A stretch of DNA of 64,000 nucleotides from Mactra quadrangularis (taxonomy: Eukaryota; Mollusca; Bivalvia; Venerida; Mactridae), in assembly GCA_025267735.1 (NCBI GenBank), contig CM046308.1, positions 40,103,267 to 40,167,266 on the forward strand, in the 5' to 3' direction. Position numbers and translations under genes: made by a program. Of this stretch, positions 52,206-64,000 are shown one piece after another. Positions within the stretch are counted from its first letter, which is position 1; every line of letters begins with the position of its first letter. The notes beneath the pieces are model-generated. The model ran no database searches, was not told the DNA's origin, and saw only the letters and a program-made list of their open reading frames with translations.

Positions 52206-53480
52206 AAGTTTAGTGTGAACGCATACTAAAAAGTACTATAATTAATTTGGGTTTGAAAGTTGCAATTTTATGAAATAAGCTTAGCAAGATTATTTTAATA
52301 CAATAATAAAGTCACAACAATAACGCGTAAAAGATCATATTTATTTCCAACGTTTTGGCAAGAATTTCGCCTTTTGAAGGTAAATTTGATTTTGTCAAGA
52401 TTATTTTAGTCATTTATAAGTCGCCGATCACATGACATGCACACATGTAAATTATGTTGTTTTTTTAAAGTGACTATAATCGTACTGTATAATCTATTTA
52501 TCGATTTGAGTGACAACGCCTTTAATATCATAATTCGGGTGTCGGTCGTTAAAGTGGCATCATTGTTTTGTATTGATGTATGGCTTTTGAACGTGTATAC
52601 ATTGGCTTCTCAGAAAGCCAGTTATTGCAGACATTGTAATTGAATTAGACGGATGTACGAAGATGGTAGGAGGAAATAACACAATTTAATGTATGTCCAT
52701 AAGAGGATATCTATCCATGCCATTTACTTCAACTCTATTGTTGATGCAAATAGATTGTCACACATGTCTAGCCAATTTAATGCCTATGATATTTTTTTCA
52801 AATCTTCAAGACATTTCTACTCTCAGTTATGTTTACAAATTGTACCAGTGCTTATACTAATGTTCTCATTTGTTAATACAGACTTACATAACGTGTATTT
52901 ATAAAATAGAATGTCGGTAGGACTGTATTTTGACTTTTGGCACATTTAAGCAGAAAGGACGTCGATTTAGATGATAATCACATAATCAATTCTATGGTAG
53001 TCAGTTTCTGGTGATTTTGAAAGAAACAAAAAAGACCGATTTTCGATTAATATGGAATATCATATTCAGTATAAAATCTATTTCATTGCTTCCACTACAT
53101 TATCCCACTACTGAGATACTTATATTGCGCACATTTGTGAACGTAATGAAGATTTTAGTTTAACTAACCATTTTAATGAAATGTCTATTATCAACAATTG
53201 TAAGAAGAATGAAACCATCGTTGAACATTCTAACATGTAAGAAAAGACGTTGTAAAACTACTTTGTAAATTTTACTTTTACAGCAAAATTTTGTTTTGTT
53301 TTGTAAGAACGAATACATGGAATCAAATAGTTACCAATTACCGTTGTGTTAAAATGTCCGTTCACAAAACATGTATAAAAACTGTTTACAAATAGTTTTA
53401 TTATACCCAATCTGATTATAACCTGATCTAAAATTCTCAGCTCGCTTAATACCTAATTTAGATCCAACTGTTTTCTTATG
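52206..53480. other. No recognised feature
   Basis: AT-rich DNA between two copies of the noncoding repeat family. Open frames at 52437-52643 and 52689-52904 are short and unsupported. Confidence 0.4.
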
Positions 53481-53483
53481 AGG

Positions 53484-53795
53484 GTCACGTTCAGTGGATC
53501 TTTTTCCATTACTATGTTTATGACGCAATAATTATGTTTAGTAACTTATTAATATCTGTCTACGTCACGCAATTCGAAAGTGCAGTCCAATCGCAGCCTG
53601 TGAATAACACTACCGTCAAATTAGCTCGCAAATATTTGTCTAAAAATAGAAATTACAAAATCAGGATGCTATTAATAGTGTTCCGACTAGGTGAAAGCTA
53701 CGCATATATTAGTTGACACAAAGGCCATCTCGACGTGACCCTAAAAGATCCTATGCAACTGTGATCTTTAGGATATCTGTTTACGGAGATTGTAT
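53484..53795 (+). repeat. Noncoding repeat family, full copy (plus strand)
   Basis: It starts GGGTCACGTTCAGTGGATCT and runs to GGATATCTGTTTACGGAGAT. It is related to 17945-18285 (inverted) and 52022-52205. An inner inverted pair, AGGGTCACGT and ACGTGACCCT (near 53733), may mark one set of ends. The material after it (GGATATCTG) is also shared with the 18-kb copy, so the true ends are uncertain. Confidence 0.72.
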
Positions 53796-55079
53796 TATAC
53801 AAAAAAGGTAATTTGTTGAGTGCTAACCATAAACGCATATGTTCAATTTAAAACATCAATGTCGGGTTAAACTTTTAGTTTTAAAAGTTTTGTTTCTTTC
53901 CGTTACGTAACCATAATGTTGATAAATAATATTTTGACATCCAACCCGATGACAACATTGTCCCTACTCATTTTAATGAGATTGAACAGTCTCGTCAGTT
54001 TGTGCCATGAATGTTTCTATAATGTGATCACTGAATAATTATGTGTCATTTAGACATTTACGCTGTGTTTGTCTGATTTGCTTTTCCTTGTTTGGACAAG
54101 TGTACATTATATCGGTTGGACGGAAATGAGTGTTGTGTAGGCTGTCGAATAATTATTGTTTTAATAATGATAAGGAAAAAGAAATGCCGACATGTCTGGA
54201 TGTGGCCACTCGATACACCATTAAGCCCTGGTGTAAGATGTAAGCAGACAAACGATTGTGAGAAAAAAGAGGGACGAATTCGCATTGAAAATCAATTTGT
54301 GATTAACCGACGCAAAAAAGGAGTTCTATGACATTTATGCACTGAATTTTTTATTCACGATATTAAATCTCTTTTAATATGAAGCAAGTGTAGACATACA
54401 TCGTAAAACAAATGCTTTTAATTCAAAATCGTCGGTTATCCCGCGATACATTACTCCGCTGTGCTTCGTTATGTACACTTTAATTGGTTCCGCTAGGAAA
54501 CCACTGCGGAAAACTAGCCAATGAAATTACGTTTTATAACTAAGGTTTGGTTTACCATTCAAATTGGCGGCCTCCATGAGTTTTTTTTCTGAAGCGGGTA
54601 AAGAAAATCCCAGTATAATGCCATTGTTTTTGAAGAGTACTTAATTGAAACACGCAAACCATTGGAAGAAGATTGGTCTCCCTTGCTTCATAGATATTCA
54701 TGAAAACGAGATTTCGCTAGTCATATTGCCCATGGTACGTATGGAGAGTAACGGGGGCGTAATAAAGTACTGTGGTTACCGAAGTTGCTAATTCAAATAA
54801 AAAAACTAAACTAATTGCTTCCTGAAAGCGAATACAAGTTGTAAATATTTTTACAATAGATGGAATGTCGCAGGGTCACTTGCCCATGTTATTTATATAC
54901 TGTCTATCATCTATTTCTTTCATTCACCCCATTTCATTTTTTATCATAATCATAATCATCCTCATTAATTTACACATTTCGCACCTACATTTATTACATG
55001 TCATCAACACTTTATACATTAGGGCGGAGTCAACCTGTCAGCGCATGCGCGCAGTTCCACTAGTGAACTTCTGTATTTA
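53796..55079. other. No recognised feature
   Basis: Mostly AT-rich, with a slightly GC-richer patch at 54430-54560. A 79-codon frame at 54092-54331 opens on TTG, not ATG, and is not called. Confidence 0.4.
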
Positions 55080-55360
55080 GCGCATTTGCCAGTTGACTTT
55101 CATGGTGAGAACCTGTTAGTTCTGTATCATATTTATATATTCCAGGTTAGTTGCCCTTCTGTATTGTGTTGTTGACATGTTTTATTTATATACGCGACTT
55201 GTATTTTATCTCATGTTTGTATTTGTATTTCATGTTTATTTCATATTTTTGGACAATTTAATAAATAGACTGCGTGCGACGTGAGCCGCACGTGCGCATT
55301 TGCCAGTTGACTTTCATGGTGAGAACCTGTTAGTTCTGTATCATATTTATATATTCCAGG
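55080..55360 (+). repeat. Perfect 67-bp direct repeat pair
   Basis: The units are 55080-55146 and 55294-55360, identical from GCGCATTTGCCAGTTGACTT to TATATATTCCAGG, with 147 bp between them. The first is followed by GTTAGT-like sequence that resembles a splice donor, the second by GTACACC. The spacer has an AATAAATAGACTGCG word and a GC-rich end (GTGAGCCGCACGTG). It could be a recent local duplication or the edge of an unidentified element. There is no coding evidence. Confidence 0.85.
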
Positions 55361-56998
55361 GTACACCAAACGAGGACGCACAGAACCCTCACCTCATTAT
55401 TGGTTTTGTAACAATATTGTTCAGGACAGCTAAGAGGGTGACAAATTGTCACAAATATAAACGGCTTGATAGGCATCTGCTGTTAAAGCCTGAAGCAGTA
55501 TATTTGAATCTAAAAGTCAAAACAGATATTGATCAATAGCCTGTCATGATGCTAGACATATGTTACTTTTCCACTGATTTGTATGTCGATAGGCTTGTTG
55601 CAACGTTAGAAAAAAGAACAAAGCATTTTGTAGTTTGGTAAAGCTGTTTAAATGATTCGTTGATAACTTACAGATACAACTTTAGTGTATTGCTATTTTG
55701 TTCGATGTGAATATTTATGTTGGGTAATGTGATATTTGGTCGCGGAGTATTTCCGTAAAACCACTCGATCAAAACACCAGTATGTGAAGAATGAATAGTT
55801 TCTAAGAAATTCGACACATATGAATATACGTAGTACTTAAACAATAACGTCAATTATAGTTGCCTTTTCACTTCTGAATGGACTTTGTAATAAACTTAAA
55901 CAAATACCTTAACTAAACCATTGCCGTCTAAATTGTAAATAGTGTCTCATTCGATTTGCCTATATTTATCAAAATTTACTAGTAATTACATCTGCTTTCT
56001 TTTGGACAAATAAAATGAATAAAAACTTATAACATCTTGCAATCAGCACTTACGAAATACATAATGAATTGTTAAATAAATCTATAGAAACTAAAACTGT
56101 TATTTCAAGACAAAATTGAAAAATAATACAGTGCAATAAGGGAAATACGATACCAACACTAACTGTTTTGGAAAAAATATTTATTAATAATAAAAGATAT
56201 GAAATCTCATTACATGATAACAACATGCTTGATTCGATACTTTCATAATTTAAGTATATCGTACACAAATAAGGCTTAGAAGTATACTTGAACATTTAAT
56301 TAGGTATACCCGACCCTCTAAATCACTGGATTAAGCATTGCTAGTGACTGAAATAAACAAATTTGCTCACTTGTGGTTGCCAGTTAAGGAATCACTGTCT
56401 CCTAAATGAAATTGTTTTTAAACATGCCTTAAATATTAAGGGCGATAAAAAAATGATTTGTGAAATAAATAAAATACTTGTAATTATTTGTTCTTGAAAG
56501 CGGACAATTAATTGTATGCGGAGCTTAAACTTCGTTTAAAAGAAATAAATATAAACCTATATAACTATAAACCTTTCGTCAACAATTTCATTTCAAAACT
56601 AAGCATGAAGATTGTGAAATTTATTTAACCAACTACTTAGAATGGGACAGTATATAAAAAAGGAAGTAATGCAATTTCCAATCCAGTGATTTAGATGTGG
56701 TGTCAATGTTTCTTCTTCAATAATGACATACAATGGTAAATAGGTGCGATGTATTCAATTATCAAACTTACAAAACCTCTCAAAATGTCATTTAATAAGT
56801 ACTTAATGAAACTTCTGGAATGATGTAAGAAAAAAATATATCTTAATTGATTTAAAAGCTTTACAAAGGTTAAGGTTTATTATGTTTTAATACAAAAATA
56901 TGTTTGTTATTGATTTAATTACAAATCAATGCGAGCTCATGTTTAAAAAGGTTTAAGAAACTGGTTCAAGAAGTGCGTTAGTTGGTTTCAATAATGAA
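55361..56998. other. Downstream flank of the GPCR, no gene recognised
   Basis: AT-rich DNA. It probably includes the receptor's 3' UTR on the minus strand close to 56998, though no single polyadenylation signal can be assigned with confidence. Confidence 0.4.
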
Positions 56999-58108
56999 TT
57001 ATTTTCCTACACGTAACTCATTCATTGAGAATCGACGGCTTGTCTGCCTCACTGGCAGTTCAATGTACAATCGATTTCTACTCTGAGCATTGTTTGAAGT
57101 ATTAAGTCTTTTACTGCGTTTACAAACGTATTGCTTAAAATACATATAAACTATTAGATATAAAACACCTCGGGAATAATATATACTCTCTGATATTTCA
57201 TATAAAAGACTAACATATATGGAACTTTTTCTGGCGCCACTTTTTGTTAAGGTTGCTATTTCAAACGGTGTGTGACATAACATAAACACTAAGACCACGA
57301 AAAATATGAATCTCATGATGTAGTAGTATGTCTCAAATCGTTGTTTGATAGTACCGTGTTGTTTCCTTAATATAGCACAGAATTCAACTCCTAAAATGGT
57401 ACAAGGAATTAGATACAAAACTATAAAATCCAAAGATAGAAATGCACTTTTCATTGACTTAAACCTATGTGAGAAGAAGCATGTTTTGCCGTAGAGGATT
57501 GTTTGTGAATTATACTGGTAATACTCAAAATGCGGGACTATATCACTGTCGTAGATGGTATAAAATACAACAGCCCATATGTTATATGCCGTAGAGAAAA
57601 ACCACATTAAACTGATGAAAAACATACAGCGCCCAGCGGTTATAAATCTTGATGGATGTAATATGTTTATTATCTTTTCCGTTGTTAGAAGTATGACAGT
57701 GTAAGAAACCGATGTTCGTGATATGCATAAGGCGTAATAATACGATTTGCATAAGTAAACCGACATTGGTCTCTCTAAAGCTATTACTATATTATACGGA
57801 ATCGCTCCAGTACAGCAGACAACGTCCGCCATAGCTAGTGAGAATACAAACACGTTAGTAGTTCTGCCTAATAGCCTCCGTAAACATATAAGCACAAGTA
57901 TTCCGATATTTCCAACCAGGTTTAAGCTACAAATGATAGTATTCGCTAAAAGTAATGAATATTGATAAGATCGTAATCTGTCTGAATTATCATATGTCGA
58001 GTTCGTCAGGTTGTCAATTAAACTCATTGATGAGTTATTCATAGTTGGTGTGCAAAACACACTGATCCTTCGGTGATATGTCCAAGCTATCCAACGTCCA
58101 TTGCACAT
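56999..58108 (-). CDS. Rhodopsin-class (class A) G-protein-coupled receptor, divergent, peptide-receptor-like
   Basis: A single uninterrupted frame of 369 residues from the first ATG (58108). ATGs at codons 23 (58042) and 28 also fit, since the first 20 residues are not receptor-like. The N-terminus has sequons at Asn24, Asn25, Asn33 and Asn36. Seven hydrophobic segments lie near 50-76, 85-109, 119-145, 160-184, 220-247, 264-287 and 302-322. Family marks are GN in TM1 (Asn67), LAMAD in TM2 (Asp95), Cys120 and Cys210 for the extracellular disulphide, Trp169 in TM4, Pro235 in TM5 and Pro281 in TM6. The activation motifs are altered: DRY is EKI (144-146), CWxP is CHTP (278-281) and NPxxY is YLIVY (317-321). 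A basic tail follows. It acts at the plasma membrane; the ligand is unknown. Intronless divergent receptors suggest a lineage-expanded, perhaps retroposed, family. Confidence 0.88.
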   Translation of the reverse strand: MCNGRWIAWTYHRRISVFCTPTMNNSSMSLIDNLTNSTYDNSDRLRSYQYSLLLANTIICSLNLVGNIGILVLICLRRLLGRTTNVFVFSLAMADVVCCTGAIPYNIVIALERPMSVYLCKSYYYALCISRTSVSYTVILLTTEKIINILHPSRFITAGRCMFFISLMWFFSTAYNIWAVVFYTIYDSDIVPHFEYYQYNSQTILYGKTCFFSHRFKSMKSAFLSLDFIVLYLIPCTILGVEFCAILRKQHGTIKQRFETYYYIMRFIFFVVLVFMLCHTPFEIATLTKSGARKSSIYVSLLYEISESIYYSRGVLYLIVYMYFKQYVCKRSKRLNTSNNAQSRNRLYIELPVRQTSRRFSMNELRVGK

Positions 58109-58114
58109 CACCAC

Positions 58115-59578
58115 TTTTAAAGCTTTTTTATCTTCTCTAGATCAAACTTAGTTAATCTCCAAAGAGAACACACAATTGACTCCACTGAATGTTTGGAACT
58201 AACGTGTGTTGCCCTAATGACTTGCGGGGTCATCCATAAGCACCGAATGAAGCTTTTGTTAAAGACTTTCAACAACTTAGAGAGTTGGTAATTATCTGTA
58301 ATTGGATCCGGTAAAGGAACGTGATATACATTAACAAGTCAGTTCCTCTTAGTTTCACTTCATGTTGGGCTAAAATACATTGATTAAGAATAGTTTTACT
58401 AAGAAAATGTTTCGGTATATTAATCAAGTTTTCATAAGTAGAACATATACCACCCAATGCCCCTTCGTTAATTTTACTTACAACATAAGTGTCAGACTTT
58501 CTCGCCTTCAGCCTAATTTTAATTAAGCTATGGTGTATTGTTAAAATGTGTTATTCCATCTATAGTACTTTGCCAGATGCATCGAAATTGGAATTACCTT
58601 AAACAGACAGCTCGTCTCTTACGAAACACTACTTCGCAATTAGTTTTTACAGAAGAAAACCAGTTCACAATTTAATACCTCTGTGAAATACCAATGTTTG
58701 TTTTTGTCTATTTGAGTTATCGTTTTCTTAAATGCAGGATCGTTTTCTCCCAATAAGACTGATTGAAACAGTTTTATTCCTATTCGCATTAAGAGGCTGT
58801 TTTGCTTAACGAATCACAACAATCGTAGATTTCCCAAACGTGTGCTTCATTATCGGTTTGTAATCAATTCATTTAATAGAACGACGCCATACTAAGCTTT
58901 AATGAAGGTCACAGTTTCCCCAAGTGGCGTAATATGCACCAGTTCTTGTCAATATCGCTTTTGGCATGAACAGCTTATCAATTGTCTGTTTTCATCAGTG
59001 GAAGTAAATCTGAAATGCAGAATATATGGTAAAATTAGTATATTTAGTTTTGTAGTATTATGTTAAATGTTACAAATCGAATCCATCACTCCAATATTAG
59101 GTAGGAGCAATTAAACCACTGATATTCATTAACATAATTCCATTCGTATTGAACAATTGGAGAGGGAATATGTATTACTACAATGGGTATGTATTGGCAA
59201 TATTGGCAGTTTTACTACTGTCCATTGTTTTACATGGTAATTTGAATTATATAGTCACAGCAGGCTTGGCGCAATGGTAAAATCAATTATTTTAAAGCAG
59301 GAGGTCCCCGTTCAATATACCGCAGCAGCGTGTTATATCTACTATTTATTCATTCAATATTTTGCGAATGTTTTCCTTCTTAGTGAGTTAGACCCATGTA
59401 ATAAACTGAAATTACTTGTTGATAAAAGTATTAAATCTCGGTATAAACAAATCTTTGGGATATTCATTCAAATATACATGTATATACAACAAAAATACTC
59501 CAAAAAACATTCATAAAATGTCATGAAAGATTGTAAAACAGAAATATCACATTTAAAAAATATACAAAAGTGCAATCC
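58115..59578. other. Upstream flank of the GPCR, no gene recognised
   Basis: The promoter of the receptor should lie here, reading toward lower coordinates, but I see no strong TATA or initiator. A weak tRNA-like word, GGCTTGGCGCAATGGTAAAA (59263), may be an eroded SINE head. Confidence 0.4.
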
Positions 59579-59850
59579 ATGTCTGAAGCGCAGTTGATAG
59601 CACTTGGAATTCGAATCAAGTTTCCCCTAGGGTGTAGAATTAGAATCTCCCGGGGCGGTTTTACCATTCCATGAAAATTTGTCTATAGTGGCAGTATTTC
59701 TTCATCAATAAGGTTTATGGATAATTTTCCGGCCTTGTTGAAGGGTAGATGAGTACTGATTACAGACAAGGGACAAAGACATGCCAGTTTATGCTCACTA
59801 GGTGTCCTAGATTGACCACCATTTGAATTGACACGCAGGTGACCCAGTTC
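59579..59850 (+). repeat. Degenerate tRNA-derived SINE
   Basis: A family-order match with many changes: GAAGCGCAGTTGATAGCAC (A-box region), AGAATTAGAATCTCCCGGGG (decayed B box), TTACCATTCCATGAAAATTT, TTTTCCGGCCTTGTTGAAGG and TTGACACGCAGGTGACCCAG. An old copy. Confidence 0.75.
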
Positions 59851-60777
59851 AGAAACAAACAGACAAGTGCAAGTAATATTTATGAGTTAACAAAATCTAA
59901 GTATTGGCTTATTTAGAAACATGTTAATCCCCCTCTTTAACATTAATTAGAATATAAACGATGTAATTATCCTTCCTTGGGTTAAACAGTCAATTTATTT
60001 TTAGCATTGCTTAAGTCTTAAATCAGTGTGCTCTAGTTAATTTGCAAATGAACTAAATTGCACAGACCACATAAATGTGACAGTTTAATCTGGCAATGTG
60101 TATTATGCCGAACGTTCAAGCAATAAAATATATATTATGTTTTAAATGTTTTTTGTTGTTGTTATTTTAACTTGAATGATTAAAGTTGAATATTCCTGTT
60201 AATTTACATCAGATCTGCAATTTTACAACCAAGGAGTGTCACAGAGCATTCCATTTTGTGCTCTTTGAATGTATAATATGCATTTATAATTTGACAGAAA
60301 TGCATACCTAGCTTTAATGACATGAAATATGATTTCGGCGGCGATTAGATTGTGGTAAAGGTAATCGAATACGGGATTTGCCAGTTCCCTGAAAACTATC
60401 ATTCTTAAAATAGTGACAAGCGGGAGAACGGCGGAAAGAATTTTCATGACCAATCTTGTCGAAGGCATTTTATTGATTGGAAGTCTTATGATTCTGAAAA
60501 AGTCAAGTGTAATTATTAATTGACTCGGTAAGCAAAAGAGATGTACTGCTGCTTTAGTTAACAGTTTGGTGTGTTATAATGTTTGAAGTCCACAAATTGA
60601 CACTATAATCTGACGACGTATTTCATTGCAAAACATAATAACTGATGCAATGAAAGCAATAATTCCGGAAGAAATAACTTGGGACAACATTGATAATAAA
60701 ATTATATTGCAATCAGTTTGCAAGTTATCTGATATATCACGAAGAATTTAATGCTTGTATGGCTTGATTGTGTGTCA
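59851..60777. other. No recognised feature
   Basis: AT-rich DNA with a minus-strand 81-codon frame (60223-60468) that I do not recognise and cannot support. Confidence 0.4.
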
Positions 60778-60858
60778 GATGGGTTTAACGCCGTAGCAAC
60801 ACATTGTAAAGATTATATCACGGCGGTCGGTCCACCTACTCACTGTTCCTGGAAAGGC
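60778..60858 (-). repeat. SINE 3'-end fragment (minus strand)
   Basis: The plus strand reads GGGTTTAACGCCGTAGCAAC followed by a degenerate version of the SINE body (CACCTACTCACTG, CCTGGAAAGGCTA). Only the 3' third remains. Confidence 0.65.
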
Positions 60859-61109
60859 TAAATGTCTGAATTTAGCTGTTAACTAACTACTAGGCGCATT
60901 CAGTCAAGTCAGTGACTGACTACTGCCCTTCATGATTTAGAATCAGTGATAGGAGAGACAATAGTCGTAAAAAAGTTTTTCGTGACCAAGCTCAACGAAA
61001 GTATGCTCCGCCAGGGAATCGAATCGTCGATCCCTCGATCAGTACATTTGTGCGCTACTTGTATAACACAAAACAATACTTTTTTCGAAAGCTCTTTAAG
61101 GTATTTTAT

Positions 61110-63600
61110 GTTAGTCTTTAAAAAGTAGCATCTGATATCATAAGATCAATTTTAAATTTCAAAAAGAGTTTCATGTTATTGTTGATGCAGTAGCCATTAA
61201 ATTTGTTTCAGTAGTACATTTTCGAAATAAAAATGGCACAATACATCAGATTTAGAAAACCTCTTATAATTTATAGAAGACGTATTATACGTATATATTT
61301 TGTCTGTACTATAATTACATTTTAATATTATCAATACGTTATAATTATATCATACATTACAATTATGAATCAATTACATAATTCTTTTGTTGCTTATCTA
61401 TTTCTCAGATTATGTATTTTTATAAAATTACAGAACCCTGCAAACACAGTGTTTTGCGAGATTAGACATTTCTTGGAAATAAATTCCTTTTTTTCAAGAA
61501 GTTTTACAAAGATTTCAGACATCATGCGTTTATTCCTTCATTAAATACTAAAAACTATTTCTGCTCATATAATACAAATATAAAAAATTGCAAGCATCGA
61601 CTCACAAAGCATCACGCAATTTGAATTATAAATTAATTTTTAAATGTCAGCCGTGATGTTGAAGACAAAAAAAGTTAGCGTTTTATTACATCTTTGAAAA
61701 AACAGTTGGGAAAACGTGTCGAGGAGATATTATAATACTTTTGCTTAACGTTTGTTTTTTTAAATACATATTATCATGCGCCTGCCATTTTTAGAGATCT
61801 GTATATCTAGATGTGCGGTAATATCATTCTTGTGTAGGATTAAATCGATACCTAACTGATATTAATTGGTCGGTGATAAATTTGTCTACATGATTCAAGT
61901 TCATTCACGAAGTTTTGTCAAAGTTAACTTTTTTCTGACCCGATGTAAATGCATTTGAACAAATGAAACCCCGTTAAGATTAAAACTCGGAAAACAGTAT
62001 TTTACCAAAAGATGTTCAAGGTAGCACGCTCGTTTAACTGCCTTACTTTAAAGTTTTGCTTTTAAAGAAATATTATCTGATATCATATCAACAACGTACA
62101 AGTCCAGAACTAGTTTTATCTAATTTATTGATGCAATGACCATTATACTTGTTAGGCCAGTACATTTCGAAATTGAGATGACATCACTACATCAGTTGTA
62201 GAATTATTTAATTTAAAACTATCTATTGAGTAATGCCTTGTGTAGCATACGTATAGTTGTTCGTAGATTTGTATAAAACGTAATCTGTAGCAGACGATAT
62301 CAATAGTTCATCGATTATCAATTTCAATTTTTATAAATCAATAAAATTCTATCTGAAGACGGAAGTTACACGATACAGTTTATTATGGACAAAAGTTGAA
62401 CATTGGTTTCTATAACACATCGTTATAGGTTTCCGGACGTAAAATACATGTCATAAAGCATTGACATTTATTTGTCTTCAGTAAAGCGTGACTGACATTT
62501 TAAAATGGGTTAATAAATCAGAATGGTCTCCTGTTTATTGCAATGCTCAAGATGTTCCTTATTATATTTATATTATTGGAGCAGAAATGTCATTTTAGTA
62601 TACAATAAAGGAATAACGATTGCATCATATTAGAACATTTATGTCAATTGTCTTGACAACGGCAGTTTTATTCCCAAGAAATGTCAACCTTGCAGAGTCT
62701 TGCATATTTGTGTTCTACAATATACGATTATGATCCGAGAAGTTTTTCCTACATTTTATATAAGAATTGGTTTATGGATTATTATAGATTATGGATGACA
62801 GAGATAAAGGATGTACCTATTTACACTGAGATGTAAGTAAGATGCAAAGGTGATACATGTATATGTTTGAAAATACTGTTATAAGAACGCATCATCTGCA
62901 CAGCAACAGCTTTTAATATTTCCTTTTAGGCGTATTTCTATTGAATTAACTTCAAAAAACAACAACCCCTGAACAGAAACACATTTAAGTTATTCCCAAA
63001 GGCTATACTGTATATGCAAATAAAGCTGGCAATCTTAACCGATTTTCAATTTTACTATAATCTTTACATCAATTCAGAATATTCATTTTGACAAACCTTG
63101 GGCATGTACTAGTATTTGAAAGCAATTTCATAACCATTGAAGTGATATCGATCATGGATGATTAAATACTAAAATCAGATAAATATTGTCGTTAATCAAG
63201 ATGTACAAATCTCTTAAAACTGAAGGTGCATGATGATAAATATTGTGATCGAAATAGACGTCAGAACATTACTCTTATAAAATCACATAGATGTTTGTCT
63301 TCAGACGTTATATACATGTCATAAAACATTGATTTTTTTTTTTCGATAGAGCTTGGCCGGCATTTTAAAAAGGTTATACAATTCAAAATATGTTAATGCT
63401 ATGTGGATCGATCCTTGCAATTTACTACCAACTAGTCTCATTCGTATCATTTTAGTATGTTCTAAAATAGTCGCATTATGTCTAATTTCTGTGTCAAATT
63501 TCGTGAAAACTGCAATTTTATTCCCACGAGATATCAAACCTCGCAAAGCACAGCGTTTACTGTGTTCTTTTATTGAATATAAGAAATGTAAATTTGGAGA
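61110..63600 (+). repeat. Diverged tandem repeats at the right edge
   Basis: Two pairs of diverged blocks are visible: 61117-61245 with 62055-62200 (shared ATCTGATATCAT, GATGCA, CAGTACATTTCGAAAT-like words), and 62440-62740 with 63275-63560 (shared ATACATGTCATAAA, CATTTTAAAA, TTTTATTCCCA). Offsets are about 940 and 840-860 bp, so this may be one array of 0.9-kb units. A 121-codon frame in the last unit (63353-63718) opens on TTG and is not preserved in its relative. Confidence 0.55.
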
Positions 63601-63718
63601 TTATAAGCAACAGGGGACTCGTATAAACAGATACATAATTGTTATGTACGATTCAATGGGAGTATTTATACATATTCGGGATATTCTCGTCTTCAGATAT
63701 ACAGATAACATGAATTAA

Positions 63719-64000
63719 TGTTTCTGTAATAAATTGGATGAGATGGTTATTACTTTTGTAAATCATTTCTATGTATTCAATAATGCAATGCACTATCATA
63801 TTTATAATTGTGATTTCGATTGATGCGCTTGCACTTAAGAGTGAATAATATAACGTGCTACAGTCATGCAGTTTGACCTGCCGTGCAACGGAAAAACTTA
63901 CAATTACCGTGCAACAGCGTCACAATACCACTTTGACAGATATAACCAAGGTCATTTTTCTCTGATACACGTCGTTGTATTATATGTAGCACTTTATTTA
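63719..64000. other. No recognised feature at window end
   Basis: AT-rich DNA with no supported gene. A short repeated word, CCGTGCAACGG and CCGTGCAACAG (63882 and 63907), is the only visible pattern. Confidence 0.4.

Noticed and set aside
54092..54331. 79-codon frame with a KKKCRHVWMWP stretch vaguely like the start of Harbinger transposases
   Set aside because: Opens on TTG, similarity is a few basic and aromatic residues only, and no further transposase motifs follow.
63353..63718. 121-codon frame
   Set aside because: Opens on TTG, lacks recognisable domains and is not kept in the related unit near 62.5 kb.
1..64000. CRISPR arrays, operons, Shine-Dalgarno sites or prophage
   Set aside because: Composition, SINEs, LTR element and GPCR all indicate animal nuclear DNA; no short regular spaced repeats are present.

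Overview
This window looks like metazoan nuclear DNA, most likely from a mollusc and probably a bivalve. It is AT-rich, gene-poor and dense in repeats, and it carries no operons or prokaryotic features. The bivalve call is inference. It rests on tRNA-derived SINEs ending in a GGCGTTAAACCCA-type tail with AATAAA-like repeats, and on a Mag-clade (Steamer-like) Ty3/gypsy element with very short LTRs. Only two protein-coding units are well supported: the retroelement gag-pol (44.36-48.27 kb, minus strand) and an intronless rhodopsin-class GPCR (57.0-58.1 kb, minus strand).

Layout. Positions 1-15977 (copy A) and 23718-37987 (copy B) are direct copies of one segment of about 13.8 kb, separated by about 7.7 kb. 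Copy A starts at the window edge, so the real left end is unseen. After four copy-A-only segments and about three copy-B-only segments are subtracted, both copies come to almost the same length. Comparing the copies gives near-complete filled-site/empty-site evidence for a TA-flanked MITE (8471-9065), a SINE with a 13-bp target duplication (12029-12320), a 582-bp segment between 10-bp direct repeats (12837-13418) and a TAA-flanked Harbinger-type MITE (13440-14141). Beneath this recent duplication lies an older layer of diverged repeats (for example 21.3-23.7 kb, 39.3-39.5 kb and blocks inside each copy). I found no convincing exon in this locus.

From 38 to 44 kb there is mostly unrecognised DNA with several minus-strand SINE copies. 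A nearly intact LTR retrotransposon occupies 43941-48530. It has 162-bp LTRs differing at two sites, an ATTA target duplication, a tRNA-Ser-type primer site, a polypurine tract, and one frameshift in an A-run near the 3' end of pol. Next come a 138-bp tandem duplication (50.1-50.4 kb), a 1.3-kb foldback element with roughly 590-bp arms flanked by TTAA (50709-52017), a three-copy noncoding repeat family (18.0, 52.0 and 53.5 kb), and a perfect 67-bp direct repeat (55.1/55.3 kb). The GPCR follows, then about 6 kb with a degenerate SINE and diverged tandem repeats.

The genes do not form a pathway. The window is best read as an intergenic, repeat-driven locus with one receptor gene. All similarity calls were made by eye without any database search.
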